64,000 nt of DNA from Diplonema japonicum (GCA_964019335.1 OZ025662.1:496001-560000), one strand, 5' to 3'. Shown: positions 42,746 to 52,819, counted from the first letter of the stretch. Numbers and translations are program-made. Notes: generated by a model from the sequence alone, not told the origin.

Positions 42746-43488
42746 AGAATGAGTGCCTTGAGCATTATATGAGAAATGAGGGGAATGGAGATACATTTAA
42801 GGGGTAAAGATTTTTTCGTTTGTATTATTCTAGAGTTTTTTTTTTCCCCCCCCTTTTTTTTCCCGCCTTAATGTTTTCTTGTTCGTGTGTTTTTTTTTTT
42901 AAACCTGAAGGACACGGGTTAAACTTTTATTCTCACCCTTTCATCAGGGGCCTGAGAACGGGGCACGGTCATAGCATCCACGAACGGGCAATTGTACGAA
43001 GGTGCGCAATATGTTACATAGCTGGGCATGGCAGCCTGCCCTCTTTCTCCTCTCTTTCTTCCCCGTCTTTCTGCACGGTATCGATAGCTGCACGGCATTT
43101 CTTCCCCCCCCCCCTTTTTTTGTTTCGGTTTTTCTTTCTCCCCTCCGCATCTAGATATTTCTTTTTTTAAATACTGTAAAACAATGTTTCCAACCTCCCA
43201 TGGTGGTTCCTGGTAATTGTGGTTTGGAGGGAGACACGTAGCGAAAAGGAAACTCTCGTTCTTAAACCGTACTCCAGGGGAAACCTGGACGGCTAAGCTT
43301 TCTTTACGGACTTGGGATGCTTCGGGGCGAAGCTTCACAAGGGTGGCAGCTGTGTCACATACCGCATGGCACCGCTAAGAAATTGAGACAACTCTTTTCC
43401 CTTTTCATTGCTCGTTTCCCTTTCTCATCATAATAATAAGACAAAAAAAAAAAGAGGGAAGGAGAAAGGGATATTAAAAAAAAAAAAA
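42746..43488 (+). other. intergenic spacer with an R3 repeat remnant
   Basis: 42746-43183 has pyrimidine tracts and non-coding sequence. About 43184-43392 is an R3 copy with an internal deletion relative to 25971-26404, directly upstream of the next gene. The final 90 bp are pyrimidine- then A-rich and probably contain the acceptor. Confidence 0.6.
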
Positions 43489-45471
43489 ATGTCCGTAATC
43501 CCATACTGCGAGGGGAGGTTCATGTGCTTGTTGGGCACAAATGTCAGATGTGTGTTTAATAGAAAAAAATATCAAACGGACAAGAACAAAACCGGGTGGG
43601 AGGCCACGAAGGAGTACCTAAAAGGCCTAGGAGAGGGGTCGTCGGACCTTCTGAGGTACAAACTGCAGGCCATGGTGAAAAACCCATTCAAGGTGGGTAT
43701 GTGGGGTGTCGGGATTGCGAGGGAGACAAAAGCCGCGGCCAGAAAAATCGTCAGCATGAAGCTGGCAATGCACACCCCAGTGCGGCACACCGAGTTCGTA
43801 AAGCAGAACGATGGCAGCATGGCACCGATCTCACAAAGAATATTCGTCTCGTGCTGCAACACAAGGGCGTTTATGTACGAAGAGAACAGCATCTCCGATC
43901 TTCTCCGCCTCAGCCACGCCTACCTACAAAGCGCATCAGATCAAACTGAAAGGGAGGCCAGGTATATGGAAATCTTCACAGGTATACAACGAGGTGTGAG
44001 GCACCTCTCGAAAACCAGCACAAAGAAGTTTCTAAGTCACGTCCCACGGTTGCCTGTTGAGTTCATCGATCTGACGCGAGTTGCTAAGGTCCCACACAAG
44101 ATACTCCATGCACTGTCGTTGGCGAACACGTTCTCCTTGCTGACGACGAAGAGAGCGCTTCGTTGCAAAGCGGTTACTTTCTCTTTGCGATCGCTGTCCG
44201 CTTCCGCTATGGATGGAACCTGTTCCCCTGAACAGGCTTGCAAGACCTTATGGTCGATCCTCGAAGCAGCAAACGAGCAACGGTATTCATATAAAGATTC
44301 GCTGCCCCTGGCCCTACGTGTCCTCTTTAACATCCATGAAATTATAGATGTGCATAGTGAGGCGTTGTCGGTGATCGGGTGGTTTAAGGACAGAGGGGGC
44401 GAGCTTGACGAAATTGGTTTGATGTTGGCTGCGCATATCCTCGCGATGCACTGTCCTGACGTCGCTGTGAAGTTCATCTTGAGTGAGAAGAAGATCGGAA
44501 CTAGTACTAAAGCTGCGTGGGCGGCGTTGATATCCATCTCTGTGGTGAACCCCCGCATGAGAATAGATATGGAGTACTGTCTGTCGCAGTACAGGGAAAG
44601 CAACGGAGACGACGAAGACTTGACACGGGATTGTATAAAGTCGCTGTTGAAGCAGAAGCGGGTTGACTTGCGTCTTCTCGGAACGCTCGTTGACAGGCTC
44701 CCACAGCGCGACCCGGCGTCCTTGAAATCTTTTGTAATCTACGATGAGCTGACAGCCTGTTCCCTGTCGGGACGGTGCGACCGCGGGTTGTTCCTCGCAA
44801 ATTACATTGTGTCACACCACAGAAATCGTTTCGTCTCATCGCTCCCCATGATGGGTGTCTATCGGCACATGGTTCTGATACACTGCCGAATGGGGAACAC
44901 CCGCGATGCGAAAAAGATAGTTACGGACCTTGCGGCTGTGAATAGCCCCCCTGGGGCCGCCCTATGTGCGTACATACGGGAGACGCACAATTTGCTTAAC
45001 GTTGCTGAAGCATGTCGGCTCACAGTCGAGATATGGGATGAGATTCTCGCTGAAAACATGAAATGGCTTTCTGGCTTGAGAAATGTAGAGTACGCACTTA
45101 TCAGGAAATCGTTGGACTTCGAGGACTGTGTTGTTGGTTTACAGTCCTACGAGAAGTGGCTTCAGAACAACGGTGTGAAGTTGCAGGATCGCAGAAAGGG
45201 CGCGTCAGCTTGCTACAAGAAAGACTCCGGCACCCCGCCCAGCTTCTCCGACCTCGCGTTGTCCGGATCTTGGGAGACCATCCGCTCCCAGTTTGCCGTT
45301 TATGCGAAGCAGTCGCACACCCATGGGTGGTCCGTGTTCGAAGAACCACTCCGAACAAGCACCGATCACTTGAAACGACTTCGAAAAATCCGCCTTGCCG
45401 ATAGGATATGGGACCTCGCAATGGAGTCCCAGATTCCCGAGGGGCTGAGGGAGGCACTTAAAAACAGATAG
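43489..45471 (+). CDS. large alpha-helical protein of unknown family
   Basis: A 660-aa single frame, ATG 43489 after an A-run. I do not recognise a family. Most of the protein looks like paired alpha-helices of about 35 residues (for example the stretch around EIIDVHSEALSVIGWFKDRG, DEIGLMLAAHILAMHC, MGVYRHMVLIHCRMGN and TRDAKKIVTDLAAV). This is compatible with a TPR- or PPR-like superhelix. The sequence MGVYRHMVLIHCRMGNTRDA is the most PPR-like. The N-terminal 120 residues are different, with basic stretches (NRKKYQTDKNK). There is no clear signal or membrane segment. An organellar RNA-binding role is possible but unproven. Confidence 0.7.
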   Translation: MSVIPYCEGRFMCLLGTNVRCVFNRKKYQTDKNKTGWEATKEYLKGLGEGSSDLLRYKLQAMVKNPFKVGMWGVGIARETKAAARKIVSMKLAMHTPVRHTEFVKQNDGSMAPISQRIFVSCCNTRAFMYEENSISDLLRLSHAYLQSASDQTEREARYMEIFTGIQRGVRHLSKTSTKKFLSHVPRLPVEFIDLTRVAKVPHKILHALSLANTFSLLTTKRALRCKAVTFSLRSLSASAMDGTCSPEQACKTLWSILEAANEQRYSYKDSLPLALRVLFNIHEIIDVHSEALSVIGWFKDRGGELDEIGLMLAAHILAMHCPDVAVKFILSEKKIGTSTKAAWAALISISVVNPRMRIDMEYCLSQYRESNGDDEDLTRDCIKSLLKQKRVDLRLLGTLVDRLPQRDPASLKSFVIYDELTACSLSGRCDRGLFLANYIVSHHRNRFVSSLPMMGVYRHMVLIHCRMGNTRDAKKIVTDLAAVNSPPGAALCAYIRETHNLLNVAEACRLTVEIWDEILAENMKWLSGLRNVEYALIRKSLDFEDCVVGLQSYEKWLQNNGVKLQDRRKGASACYKKDSGTPPSFSDLALSGSWETIRSQFAVYAKQSHTHGWSVFEEPLRTSTDHLKRLRKIRLADRIWDLAMESQIPEGLREALKNR

Positions 45472-45616
45472 AAAGGAATGTGTTGAGCCGCATCTTTTAT
45501 TTAATTTTGAAGAACTCTCTGTGTAGCTTCCAGAAAATAAAACATGCTGCTCGTTCATAACAAATAAAAGGGGGTTGGAGGGGCAGTAACAAAAAAAAAA
45601 AAAAAAAGAGAGAGAA

Positions 45617-48600
45617 ATGTCGTTTATAAGCGAAAGACCACTGTATAGCAACAGTGGGGATGCGTTCAGCTCACCGTTTGCCCAACGTGGGTCGCTGAGC
45701 CCGCCTGTGAAGGTACGTGGCGGGGAAGCTGTGGCCGATGCGGTTCAGTTACAGGAAAAGCCGGCTGACTCTCCCAAGCCGCCGTCTGTGGACAAGAACG
45801 CTTTGAGTGGAGACTTTCGGTCGATCAGAGGGATTCCAAACTGGTTGCTGGACACACTTGACGAATACAAACTACCAGTGCCCCGGCCGTTACAAGAACG
45901 CTCGCTGCACTTGCTGAGCAAACACTGCAACGTGATGACTGTGAGCGGGAGGCGTGAAGGGAGGGGTGTGACAATGGCCATTGGAGGCTTGGGGAAGCTA
46001 AACTTCGCCTGCAGAGGCCTACAGGTCGTGATATGCACCGTGGACACCGCAGCAGGGAACATGATCTCCGAGTACATGCGTTCTATGCTTCGAAAATCGC
46101 TGAAAGACGCCGACGCGGTGTCAGAAAGCGCCTGGCACACCATGATACTCTCTGCTACGGACACCACAGAGATCGCTGACAACATAGAAAGGCTCAGCAG
46201 TGCTGGGATGAGATCCGAGCCGTATTGCATGGCGGTGGTAGGGTCCCCTTCGCGTCTCAGGGAGCTTATCGAGCTTGACGCTGTCGACCTCGCACCCTTG
46301 CGCTTCTTCGGCATCCATCACACATCGGAGTTCGCTACCGAGGCCACCACCCCTGATCTAGCAGCCATCGCGTCGTCCTTACCCCCCAACGTTCAGATGC
46401 TTGCCATGCTCGACAAGCCCCTTCCCGTGTCGGGGTTCGATGCCTCCATCCTCGGAGACAGCCCGTTGACCTTTGAACAGGAGCCCTCGGAAAAACCACG
46501 TTTCGTGATGCAATACCACGTTAGTGTAAAGGAGAAGGGGAGGTTCGAGGCTGTGGGACAGATATGCGAGTCGAACCCAGGCGAGAAGATCATTCTGATC
46601 TGCGAATCGAAGCGAACGTGTGAGAACCTCGCCCGCAGCATGCAGCTAACGAGATTCGGTCGCGGCCGAACTGTGTACATACACGGGGGCTTCACTAACG
46701 CTGTGAAGGAAGAGGCTGCCGAGCTGTTCTGCAACGGGGTGTACCCGCTCCTTGTAACTACCGATGCCATCCTTGAGGTCATGCCGTTTCAAACAGTCCG
46801 GCTGGTTGTTGGTTATGATGCGCCTCCGTCCAGCATCGCGCACGTGAACCGCACCACGCTGCTCTCCCCTCTTGTCGAAGGTTCCTCCCTCATCACCCTC
46901 TACACACCCTCCGACAGACGGTCCGGCGGCTTGAGCAGAGCAGGCACCCCTGCACGCTTGGACACCATCCCCAACCTCCTCACCAAGACGCGCACGCCCC
47001 TTGCCACCACCACGAACACTACTCAGGACAGGCCCAAGTGGAAGCGCATCACCGAACGCGAGCGTCCAGTACGAAAGGTCGTCCAGAAGCAGCCCCTCCG
47101 TGCACCACCGACACCCCCTCTGAAGAAATGGGCCCCATCAACTAAATGGGGTACACGTGACCCAGGACCCAGCCCAAAGAAGCCCTCCCAGACTCCGCCC
47201 ACTCCTTCCCGGAAGAAGTGGTTCCCGGCAGGGAGCTGGGATCTCAACAATCTGCGGCATATGGTGCAGTCGCCCACCCAGACACAGAGGAAATACTCTG
47301 CCAGCAGTTCATACAAAGAGGAGCCAACACCCATCCCTCCACCATTGCCCGCACTGGCACCCCCTACGCCTCCCACGGCAACGTACAACCCTGCAGCCAG
47401 GCATTTGGAGTTCGCAAGTTCGAGGAAGCAGCCACCGCCGAAGCCTGCTGCGCTGAAACTGCCTGACACTGCGACTGACACCGAGGATGAGGTGCAGGGG
47501 ACAGAGGCGGGAGTCGACGACTCGTTAGAGGAGGCGACACAGCCAGTAGAGCCGCGGTATATGGAAGAAGAACAGGAGCAGGATGAGGTACTGCAGGAGG
47601 AATCGTCACTGGAAGAGCCGGAGTCAATACAGGCGGAACATACGCGAAGATGGGAGACAGAGGACCAACAGTTCGCACAGGGAGAGGGGTCGCTCTCATT
47701 GGCAGAGGAAGCTCAAATGTCGCAATCTTCGTCGCATGCATCAGAAGCACGCGAACAGATGTCGCAGTCGTCTTCCTCGCATGCTAGAGTGGGACGTGAA
47801 CAAATGTCGCAATCGTCTTCCTCGCATGCAGCAGAGGCACATGAACAGATGTCGCAGTCGTCTTCATCGCATGCAAGAGAGGCACGTGAACAGGTGTCGC
47901 AATCGTCGTCGTCGCGTACTGAGGCGCGCGAACGAGTGTCGCAGTCGTCTTCATCGCATGCAAGAGTGGGACGTGAACAAATGTCGCAATCGTCTTCCTC
48001 GCATGCAGAGGAAGCACGTGAACAGATGTCGCAGTCGTCTTCCTCACATGCAAGAGTGGAACGTGAACAAATGTCGCAATCGTCTTCGTCGCATGCAGCA
48101 GAGGAAGCACGCGAACAGATGTCGCAATCGTCTTCCTCGCATGCAGAGGAAGCACGTGAACAAGCGTCGCAGTCGTCTTCTTCTCATACAGGGGAGGCAC
48201 GTGAACAGATATCGCAATCGTCTTCCTCGCATGCAGAAGAAGCACGCAAACAAATATCGCAAGCGTTTTCGTCGCATGCACGTGAACAGATGTCACAGTC
48301 GTCGTCGTCGCATGCAGAGGAAGCACGTGAACAGATATCGCGGTCGTCTTCTCACGTGTCGCGTGAGAGTTCGCACACTACACGGCAGTCCTCCACCTTG
48401 TCGCAGCAGGTACAACGCGAGGAGGCGCTTGAGGGGAATGCATCGCGGTCGTCATCCGCATCGCAGGTGACGACACGGTCGAAGAGCAGCTCTGTTCATA
48501 AGTCGAGCGACTCGAGCTTCGGGAGGGAGGGCTTGACGCTGCAGATGGAGGTGGACTCCTTCCTCCCCGAGGAGCGGATGCTCTCTGAAATGTTCATGGT

Positions 48601-49015
48601 GGCAGACGAGGACGGGAACGGACTGATCTCCTTCGAGGAGCTCAAAACACTTCTCTACGAAACCACAGGAGAAGAGCTCACGAGGAACCAGTACGGGCAG
48701 CTTCTGGACGACGATGAAGTCCAACCTAGCGGGCTAGTCCTCTTCGGGTTCTTGAAGTCTTGCCTGGACAGGACACGTGGTGTCCAAGCCGTTTACTCAG
48801 AATGGAAGAAGACCATGGCTGAAGAGGAGTACTACGATAGCTTCCAAAACATGTCCTTTCAACGGCTTGAGACGGAAGGCGAAGATGACATTGAGTTAAA
48901 CGATGAGGAGGCTCCTTCCTTCCGCCGCTTAACCTCCCGGAAGTCATCGTCAATGCACTCCATCTTGAAGTCCATTCGAAGCGTGAATTCAGAGAAAAGC
49001 CTTACTAGCATGTGA
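45617..49015 (+). CDS. pseudo-DEAD-box helicase / Ser-rich repeat / EF-hand fusion
   Basis: A 1,132-aa single frame. Residues about 68-420 trace a two-domain DEAD-box helicase fold: a Q-motif-like IPNWLLDTLDEYKLPVPRPL, the P-loop position reading SGRREGRGVTM instead of AxTGxGKT, GSPSRLRELI in place of TPGRLxDL, HHTSEF at the DEAD position, then KIILICESKRTCENLA, YIHGGF, TTDAILEV for ATDVAARG and AHVNRTTLL for HRxGRxGR. All ATP-handling residues are lost, so it cannot be an ordinary helicase. Residues 430-690 are Pro-rich, with repeated KKW-type motifs. About 15 Ser-rich repeats follow (about 697-915). An EF-hand (DEDGNGLISFEE, 997-1008) begins a calmodulin-like C-terminal region; its partner hand is degenerate. 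Possibly a cytoskeletal or RNA-granule scaffold controlled by calcium. Confidence 0.75.
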   Translation: MSFISERPLYSNSGDAFSSPFAQRGSLSPPVKVRGGEAVADAVQLQEKPADSPKPPSVDKNALSGDFRSIRGIPNWLLDTLDEYKLPVPRPLQERSLHLLSKHCNVMTVSGRREGRGVTMAIGGLGKLNFACRGLQVVICTVDTAAGNMISEYMRSMLRKSLKDADAVSESAWHTMILSATDTTEIADNIERLSSAGMRSEPYCMAVVGSPSRLRELIELDAVDLAPLRFFGIHHTSEFATEATTPDLAAIASSLPPNVQMLAMLDKPLPVSGFDASILGDSPLTFEQEPSEKPRFVMQYHVSVKEKGRFEAVGQICESNPGEKIILICESKRTCENLARSMQLTRFGRGRTVYIHGGFTNAVKEEAAELFCNGVYPLLVTTDAILEVMPFQTVRLVVGYDAPPSSIAHVNRTTLLSPLVEGSSLITLYTPSDRRSGGLSRAGTPARLDTIPNLLTKTRTPLATTTNTTQDRPKWKRITERERPVRKVVQKQPLRAPPTPPLKKWAPSTKWGTRDPGPSPKKPSQTPPTPSRKKWFPAGSWDLNNLRHMVQSPTQTQRKYSASSSYKEEPTPIPPPLPALAPPTPPTATYNPAARHLEFASSRKQPPPKPAALKLPDTATDTEDEVQGTEAGVDDSLEEATQPVEPRYMEEEQEQDEVLQEESSLEEPESIQAEHTRRWETEDQQFAQGEGSLSLAEEAQMSQSSSHASEAREQMSQSSSSHARVGREQMSQSSSSHAAEAHEQMSQSSSSHAREAREQVSQSSSSRTEARERVSQSSSSHARVGREQMSQSSSSHAEEAREQMSQSSSSHARVEREQMSQSSSSHAAEEAREQMSQSSSSHAEEAREQASQSSSSHTGEAREQISQSSSSHAEEARKQISQAFSSHAREQMSQSSSSHAEEAREQISRSSSHVSRESSHTTRQSSTLSQQVQREEALEGNASRSSSASQVTTRSKSSSVHKSSDSSFGREGLTLQMEVDSFLPEERMLSEMFMVADEDGNGLISFEELKTLLYETTGEELTRNQYGQLLDDDEVQPSGLVLFGFLKSCLDRTRGVQAVYSEWKKTMAEEEYYDSFQNMSFQRLETEGEDDIELNDEEAPSFRRLTSRKSSSMHSILKSIRSVNSEKSLTSM
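47713..48361 (+). repeat. coding tandem repeat, about 15 units of 13-16 codons
   Basis: Inside the pseudo-helicase gene. The unit is EQMSQSSSSHAEEAR with variants (HARVGR, HAAEAH, HTGEAR). DNA units of 39-48 bp share ATGTCGCAATCGTCTTCCTC. The high DNA similarity shows recent expansion, and copy number is likely polymorphic. Ser-rich, with regularly placed His and Glu/Arg; probably phosphorylated. Confidence 0.9.
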
Positions 49016-49412
49016 TGGCGCGGAGGCGCTTTTATTTATTTATTTTTTTTTTTTTTTGTTAATCTAGAAGCTTTCCCTTTCTCCCCCCTCCCCCTTTTTG
49101 TTTTGGGCTTGTCCGTTCTTTTTTTTTTAATTTAGATTTTTTTTTTTGGAACCCCTCCATTCCTGTGATTATTATTTCTTTCCCCTGCTCAAGTTCATTT
49201 GAAAATTGAGGGTCGGTGACTAGGACACCCCCCCTTTTTTTTTCTTCTATTCTGGAAAAAAAGAACTTCTTAAATGAAAAACTATTACTCACCCCCCCCC
49301 CCCCCCCCCTAATCCCTCTTTTTATTTGTTTTCAAGGATCTCTCAACAACTACAAATAAAAGAACGCCGACAGTCCCTGCTATTACACGAAAAAAAAAAA
49401 AAAAAAAGAACT
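49016..49412 (+). other. intergenic spacer
   Basis: T-, C- and A-runs, then ATCTCTCAACAACTACAAATAA and an A-rich leader. AAGGATC at 49335-49341 or CGACAG near 49366 could hold the acceptor for the His-rich gene. No other feature seen. Confidence 0.5.
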
Positions 49413-49690
49413 ATGGGCCACCATCGGCATGGACACCACGGTCGCCATCTTCAACATGGGCATCATGGCGGTGGTATGAGAACACGAGAGATTTTAAAAA
49501 AAGATTTTTTTTTCCAGGCCACAGTCACCATCAGAGTCATGACCACGTCTTTGTGAAGGGGTCGGCCCACCATTTCCATAATTTTCACGTGACACAACAT
49601 CACTCCTCGGATTTCCCTGATATACCAAGCTTGGGGACAAATGACGGTGACTTGCCAAACCCAAAGCCGATGAAGTGCAAGTGGGCGTGA
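49413..49690 (+). CDS. histidine-rich mini-protein, 2 exons
   Basis: Predicted join 49413-49473, 49518-49690, giving 77 aa. The 44-bp intron is GTATGA...TTCCAG. Exon 1 encodes MGHHRHGHHGRHLQHGHHGG and exon 2 continues GHSHHQSHDHVFVKGSAHHF, then NFHVTQHHSSDFPDIPSLG, ending PMKCKWA. About 20 of 77 residues are His (26%). The His-rich character continuing across the junction in frame is good support for the splice. Family unknown. Such composition suggests binding of zinc, copper or nickel, or pH buffering, but no transporter or enzyme domain is present. It lacks a signal peptide. It lies between the fusion protein and the EF-hand gene. Confidence 0.7.
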
Positions 49691-49886
49691 GATTGGGAGG
49701 TGGATGAAACGAAACAAAAAAAAAAAAAAAAAAAAAAAAAAGAAGAAATTATATACATTACACCCCCTTTTTTTTAGTATTTTCTTTTTTTTTTTTTTTA
49801 TAATATCTTTCCTCCTTTTTTTATCCTGAAAGGGGATTTTTTTTTTTTTTTTAAAAAATCTTTTGGGGGAAAAAAAAAAAAAAGAA

Positions 49887-50402
49887 ATGGAAGGGATCTC
49901 CCGACCTGAGTTCAAACGGGAGCTCCACGAGCTTTTTCAAATGCTCGATCAAGACGGGAGTGGGACCATAGATATTGTAGAGGTCCAGTCTGCCGCAAGC
50001 ATGTTCCTAGGACGGCCTATGCCGAAGGAGGAAGCAAGGCAAATGATAATGGACGCGGATGTGAACGGAGACGGCACCATAGATTTCGAAGAATTCCGGG
50101 AGCTGGTAGAGCACAAAGCTCGCCCAGAAACAGGTTTGGAGGATCTCCGCCTTGCGTTCAAACTGTTCGAGTGCAAGGACTCCCCCGGCTTCATCACCCT
50201 CTCCTCTATGCGAGATGTCTGCGACCACATAGGAGAATCAGTCACTGACGATCGCCTACAAGAAATGCTCAACCTAGTCGGGAACGGTGACGGGTTGGTT
50301 GATTACATGGGTTTTGTAAGATCGCAAACACTTCTTCAACAGTTGGACGAAATAGAGCGGGAGAATGCAAATACAGGCTTGGACGAGCAGGCTGTCGGGT
50401 GA
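49887..50402 (+). CDS. centrin/calmodulin-like EF-hand protein
   Basis: A 171-aa protein starting MEGISRPEFKRELHELFQML. Two canonical N-terminal EF-hand loops: DQDGSGTIDIVE and DVNGDGTIDFEE, both with complete calcium ligands. The third loop (ECKDSPGFITLSS) is degenerate, and the fourth (VGNGDGLVDYMG) lacks the first Asp, so only the N-lobe should bind strongly. The length and KELHELF...DxDGSGTID layout resemble centrins and basal-body EF-hand proteins more than calmodulin, which is shorter and has four good hands. The next gene begins 126 bp downstream. Likely a cytoskeletal calcium sensor. Confidence 0.85.
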   Translation: MEGISRPEFKRELHELFQMLDQDGSGTIDIVEVQSAASMFLGRPMPKEEARQMIMDADVNGDGTIDFEEFRELVEHKARPETGLEDLRLAFKLFECKDSPGFITLSSMRDVCDHIGESVTDDRLQEMLNLVGNGDGLVDYMGFVRSQTLLQQLDEIERENANTGLDEQAVG

Positions 50403-50527
50403 ACTACCTGTGGTGTATTTACATACTCCCACCCACCTATATACGTTATTTATTTTTTTTTTTTTTTTTTTTTTTTTTGTAAAAAAAAGAAAAAAACAAA
50501 GAGGGACAAAAAAAAAAAAAAAAAAAA

Positions 50528-51727
50528 ATGATGCGCACACGGAGAAAAACCTCGTCAATTACGAACATAATGCTGAACCTGGTGCTGTGCATGTCGATCA
50601 TGGCTGTGATCTATCTGATCAAGCAGGCAACCGGTGCGGACGGGCTGTTCTCGCCAGACGTGGTGATAGAGGAACGAGGGTCCGAGGCCGGCATGAAGCT
50701 CATTCAAGACGACATACGGGACTTCCTACTGCACCACGACGCGACCCAACCGGCACTCGCCCGCCAGGACTTCAAAGAAATCAGGCAAATCAAACGAATT
50801 CCAGCGAAGAACCTCTCCTTCAGAGACTTCTACGACAACTACGAGATGACCGGGACCCCCCTCGTCATCAGCAACATCACCGTTAAAGGGAAATGGACGC
50901 TCAAGGACATCGGTGAAATCTGCAAGGACTCAACAGTAAACCCTCTCACTCCAACGAAACGTAAGGGGACGAACTGGGCAAACTTAAAGGCCGCGGAGAA
51001 AGGCATCACCGTGAAGGAGTTCGTCAAACAACTGGACGACAATGTCCAGCCGTCCCCTTACATGCACGACTGGTCTGTTCAAAAAAACTGCCCAAAACTC
51101 TTGGAAGAGTACGTGGTGCCCAAGTACTACGCGCAGGATTATCTAAGAAACCTTGAAACGGAGGCTTCTGGTGCAGCAGGTGCTTTTGGAGGAACAATGC
51201 TTACTTACGGGGAAACATGGCCTTCTTTATTTGTTGGGGAGAAAAGCACAGGCAGTGGGTTTCATGTTGACTCCGGTGACACACACTTCGTAATGCATAT
51301 GATAGAAGGGAGAAAACACTTCAGGTTGATCCGGAACCTCGACCGTGTCGCAGCGTACGAGGACCGCAACCGTGGAACGTTTACTTCTGATTTGTTTAAA
51401 CCCGATTTCGGTGAACTGCCTTTGCTAGCGTTGCTCACCGTTTACGAGACAGTGTTGGGTCCAGGGGAGATTCTCTTCGTCCCTGGTGGGTCTGCGCACC
51501 AGGTCGTCAACCTCAGCCCTACCATCGGGATCTCCACGAATTTTATCGACAATTCAAACATACAAAGATGCATCTCGCAGTTCGAAACTCAGCTTATGTT
51601 CGACGTTGCTGATGCACTCAAAGACGGCCTCAAAACCAAGTCCCTGGCCACAGAGATGGACCCATCTGATTTGAACCTGTTGGATGCGAATAGACACAGG
51701 GCTAGATATGGCAAACGGAAGCCATAG
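50528..51727 (+). CDS. JmjC/cupin-type 2-oxoglutarate oxygenase, signal-anchored
   Basis: A 399-aa protein with an N-terminal membrane anchor (about residues 12-31, TNIMLNLVLCMSIMAVIYLI) after a basic MMRTRRK, predicting type II topology with the catalytic domain in the ER/Golgi lumen. The JmjC core has the iron-binding triad HVD (His246, Asp248) and His324 (FVPGGSAHQVVNL), with Lys263 in GRKHFRLI as a candidate 2-oxoglutarate ligand. It should be active. Members of this cupin_8/JMJD subgroup hydroxylate protein side chains; the substrate here is unknown. Nuclear histone demethylation is unlikely given the anchor. Single exon, stop TAG. Confidence 0.85.
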   Translation: MMRTRRKTSSITNIMLNLVLCMSIMAVIYLIKQATGADGLFSPDVVIEERGSEAGMKLIQDDIRDFLLHHDATQPALARQDFKEIRQIKRIPAKNLSFRDFYDNYEMTGTPLVISNITVKGKWTLKDIGEICKDSTVNPLTPTKRKGTNWANLKAAEKGITVKEFVKQLDDNVQPSPYMHDWSVQKNCPKLLEEYVVPKYYAQDYLRNLETEASGAAGAFGGTMLTYGETWPSLFVGEKSTGSGFHVDSGDTHFVMHMIEGRKHFRLIRNLDRVAAYEDRNRGTFTSDLFKPDFGELPLLALLTVYETVLGPGEILFVPGGSAHQVVNLSPTIGISTNFIDNSNIQRCISQFETQLMFDVADALKDGLKTKSLATEMDPSDLNLLDANRHRARYGKRKP

Positions 51728-51974
51728 AGAGCGGTTGGGTGGGTTTTATGTTAAACTCCTGTTTTTTTTTTTTTTTTTTTTTTTTTAATTGTGTTCGATA
51801 TATATTTCCGTTTGTTTGGCTGTGCGCGGCGCTCTATTCCTTCATTTCTTTAATGAAGCTAAAAAAAAAAAAGAAAAAAAAAAAAAAAAAAAAAAAAGAA
51901 AAAGCAACTGCAGCAAGGCAAGTGTGGAATTCCTAACAAAAACTACGTCGTTGAGGTATTTGAAGGATGGACTT

Positions 51975-52010
<36 letters not shown>

Positions 52011-52720
52011 GCCGGAGATTTGGACCTTTTTTTTTTTTTTTTTTGCGAAATTGTTTGTTTTTGCAGTATTCTTTTTTTCTTTCTTTTATTTTTTCTTTTT
52101 TTTTCTCTGTGTTTGATGTCCCTTCTCCCTCCTTATGATTTTTAGTAAAAAGACATAAGTCATTTTCGATTTTTTGAGGGGCATCTCACAAAGACTTCTT
52201 ATTTCTTTTTTTTTTTCTTCATTGGTTCTCGCTCTTATTTTCTTTGTGTTTTTTTTTATTCACCCCTGTATCTCTAAAACCCGTCTGGGCAATTTTGAAC
52301 TGCTTAGGAGGTGCAGAAGGAAGTTTTAGGATGGTTGGGAAAAGTCTTTCATACAAAAGCCAACCCTTTTGAAAAATTGCAATTTCCCGCCCGTGTCCTC
52401 CTACAAAAAGGGATACTGGACAGGTTTTAGAAAGATGGGGTGTTGTTATTTTTTTTTTTTCTTCCTTCCCTCCCACCTTTTACCCTTCTAAAATCTCGCA
52501 TTGTCAGTCAATAACGATGGGAGTGAGGGGAGTTTTTCTTTTTTTCTTTTTTTTTTTCTTTTTGGAAATTTAAAGATCTCCACCAGGGGGGAAATTCCCC
52601 ACTCACGCACAAAATTATTTTCTATGAATAAAGGGGGAGAGAAAAACACAAAAAAAAACAAACAAAAAAAAAAAAAAAAAAAACAAAAAAATAAAGTGAA
52701 AAGAAGCGGAGTTAAGACGG

Positions 52721-52757
<37 letters not shown>

Positions 52758-52819
52758 CAAAAAAAAACAAAAAAAACAAACACATGGAAGAAAGGGAAGG
52801 GAAAAAAAAAAGGGAAAAA
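51728..52819 (+). other. gene-free spacer, homopolymer-rich
   Basis: A- and T-runs (51752-51786, 51860-51897, 51976-52009, 52720-52750) and a short dispersed motif GGGGCATCTCACAAAGACTT at 52179, which also occurs at 25648. The stretch 52250-52450 has ordinary composition but no recognisable gene or RNA. Confidence 0.55.

Noticed and set aside
47583-48470. Arg/His-rich 295-codon frame overlapping the Ser-rich repeats
   Set aside because: Frame-shifted reading of the tandem repeat; its periodicity only mirrors the DNA repeat.
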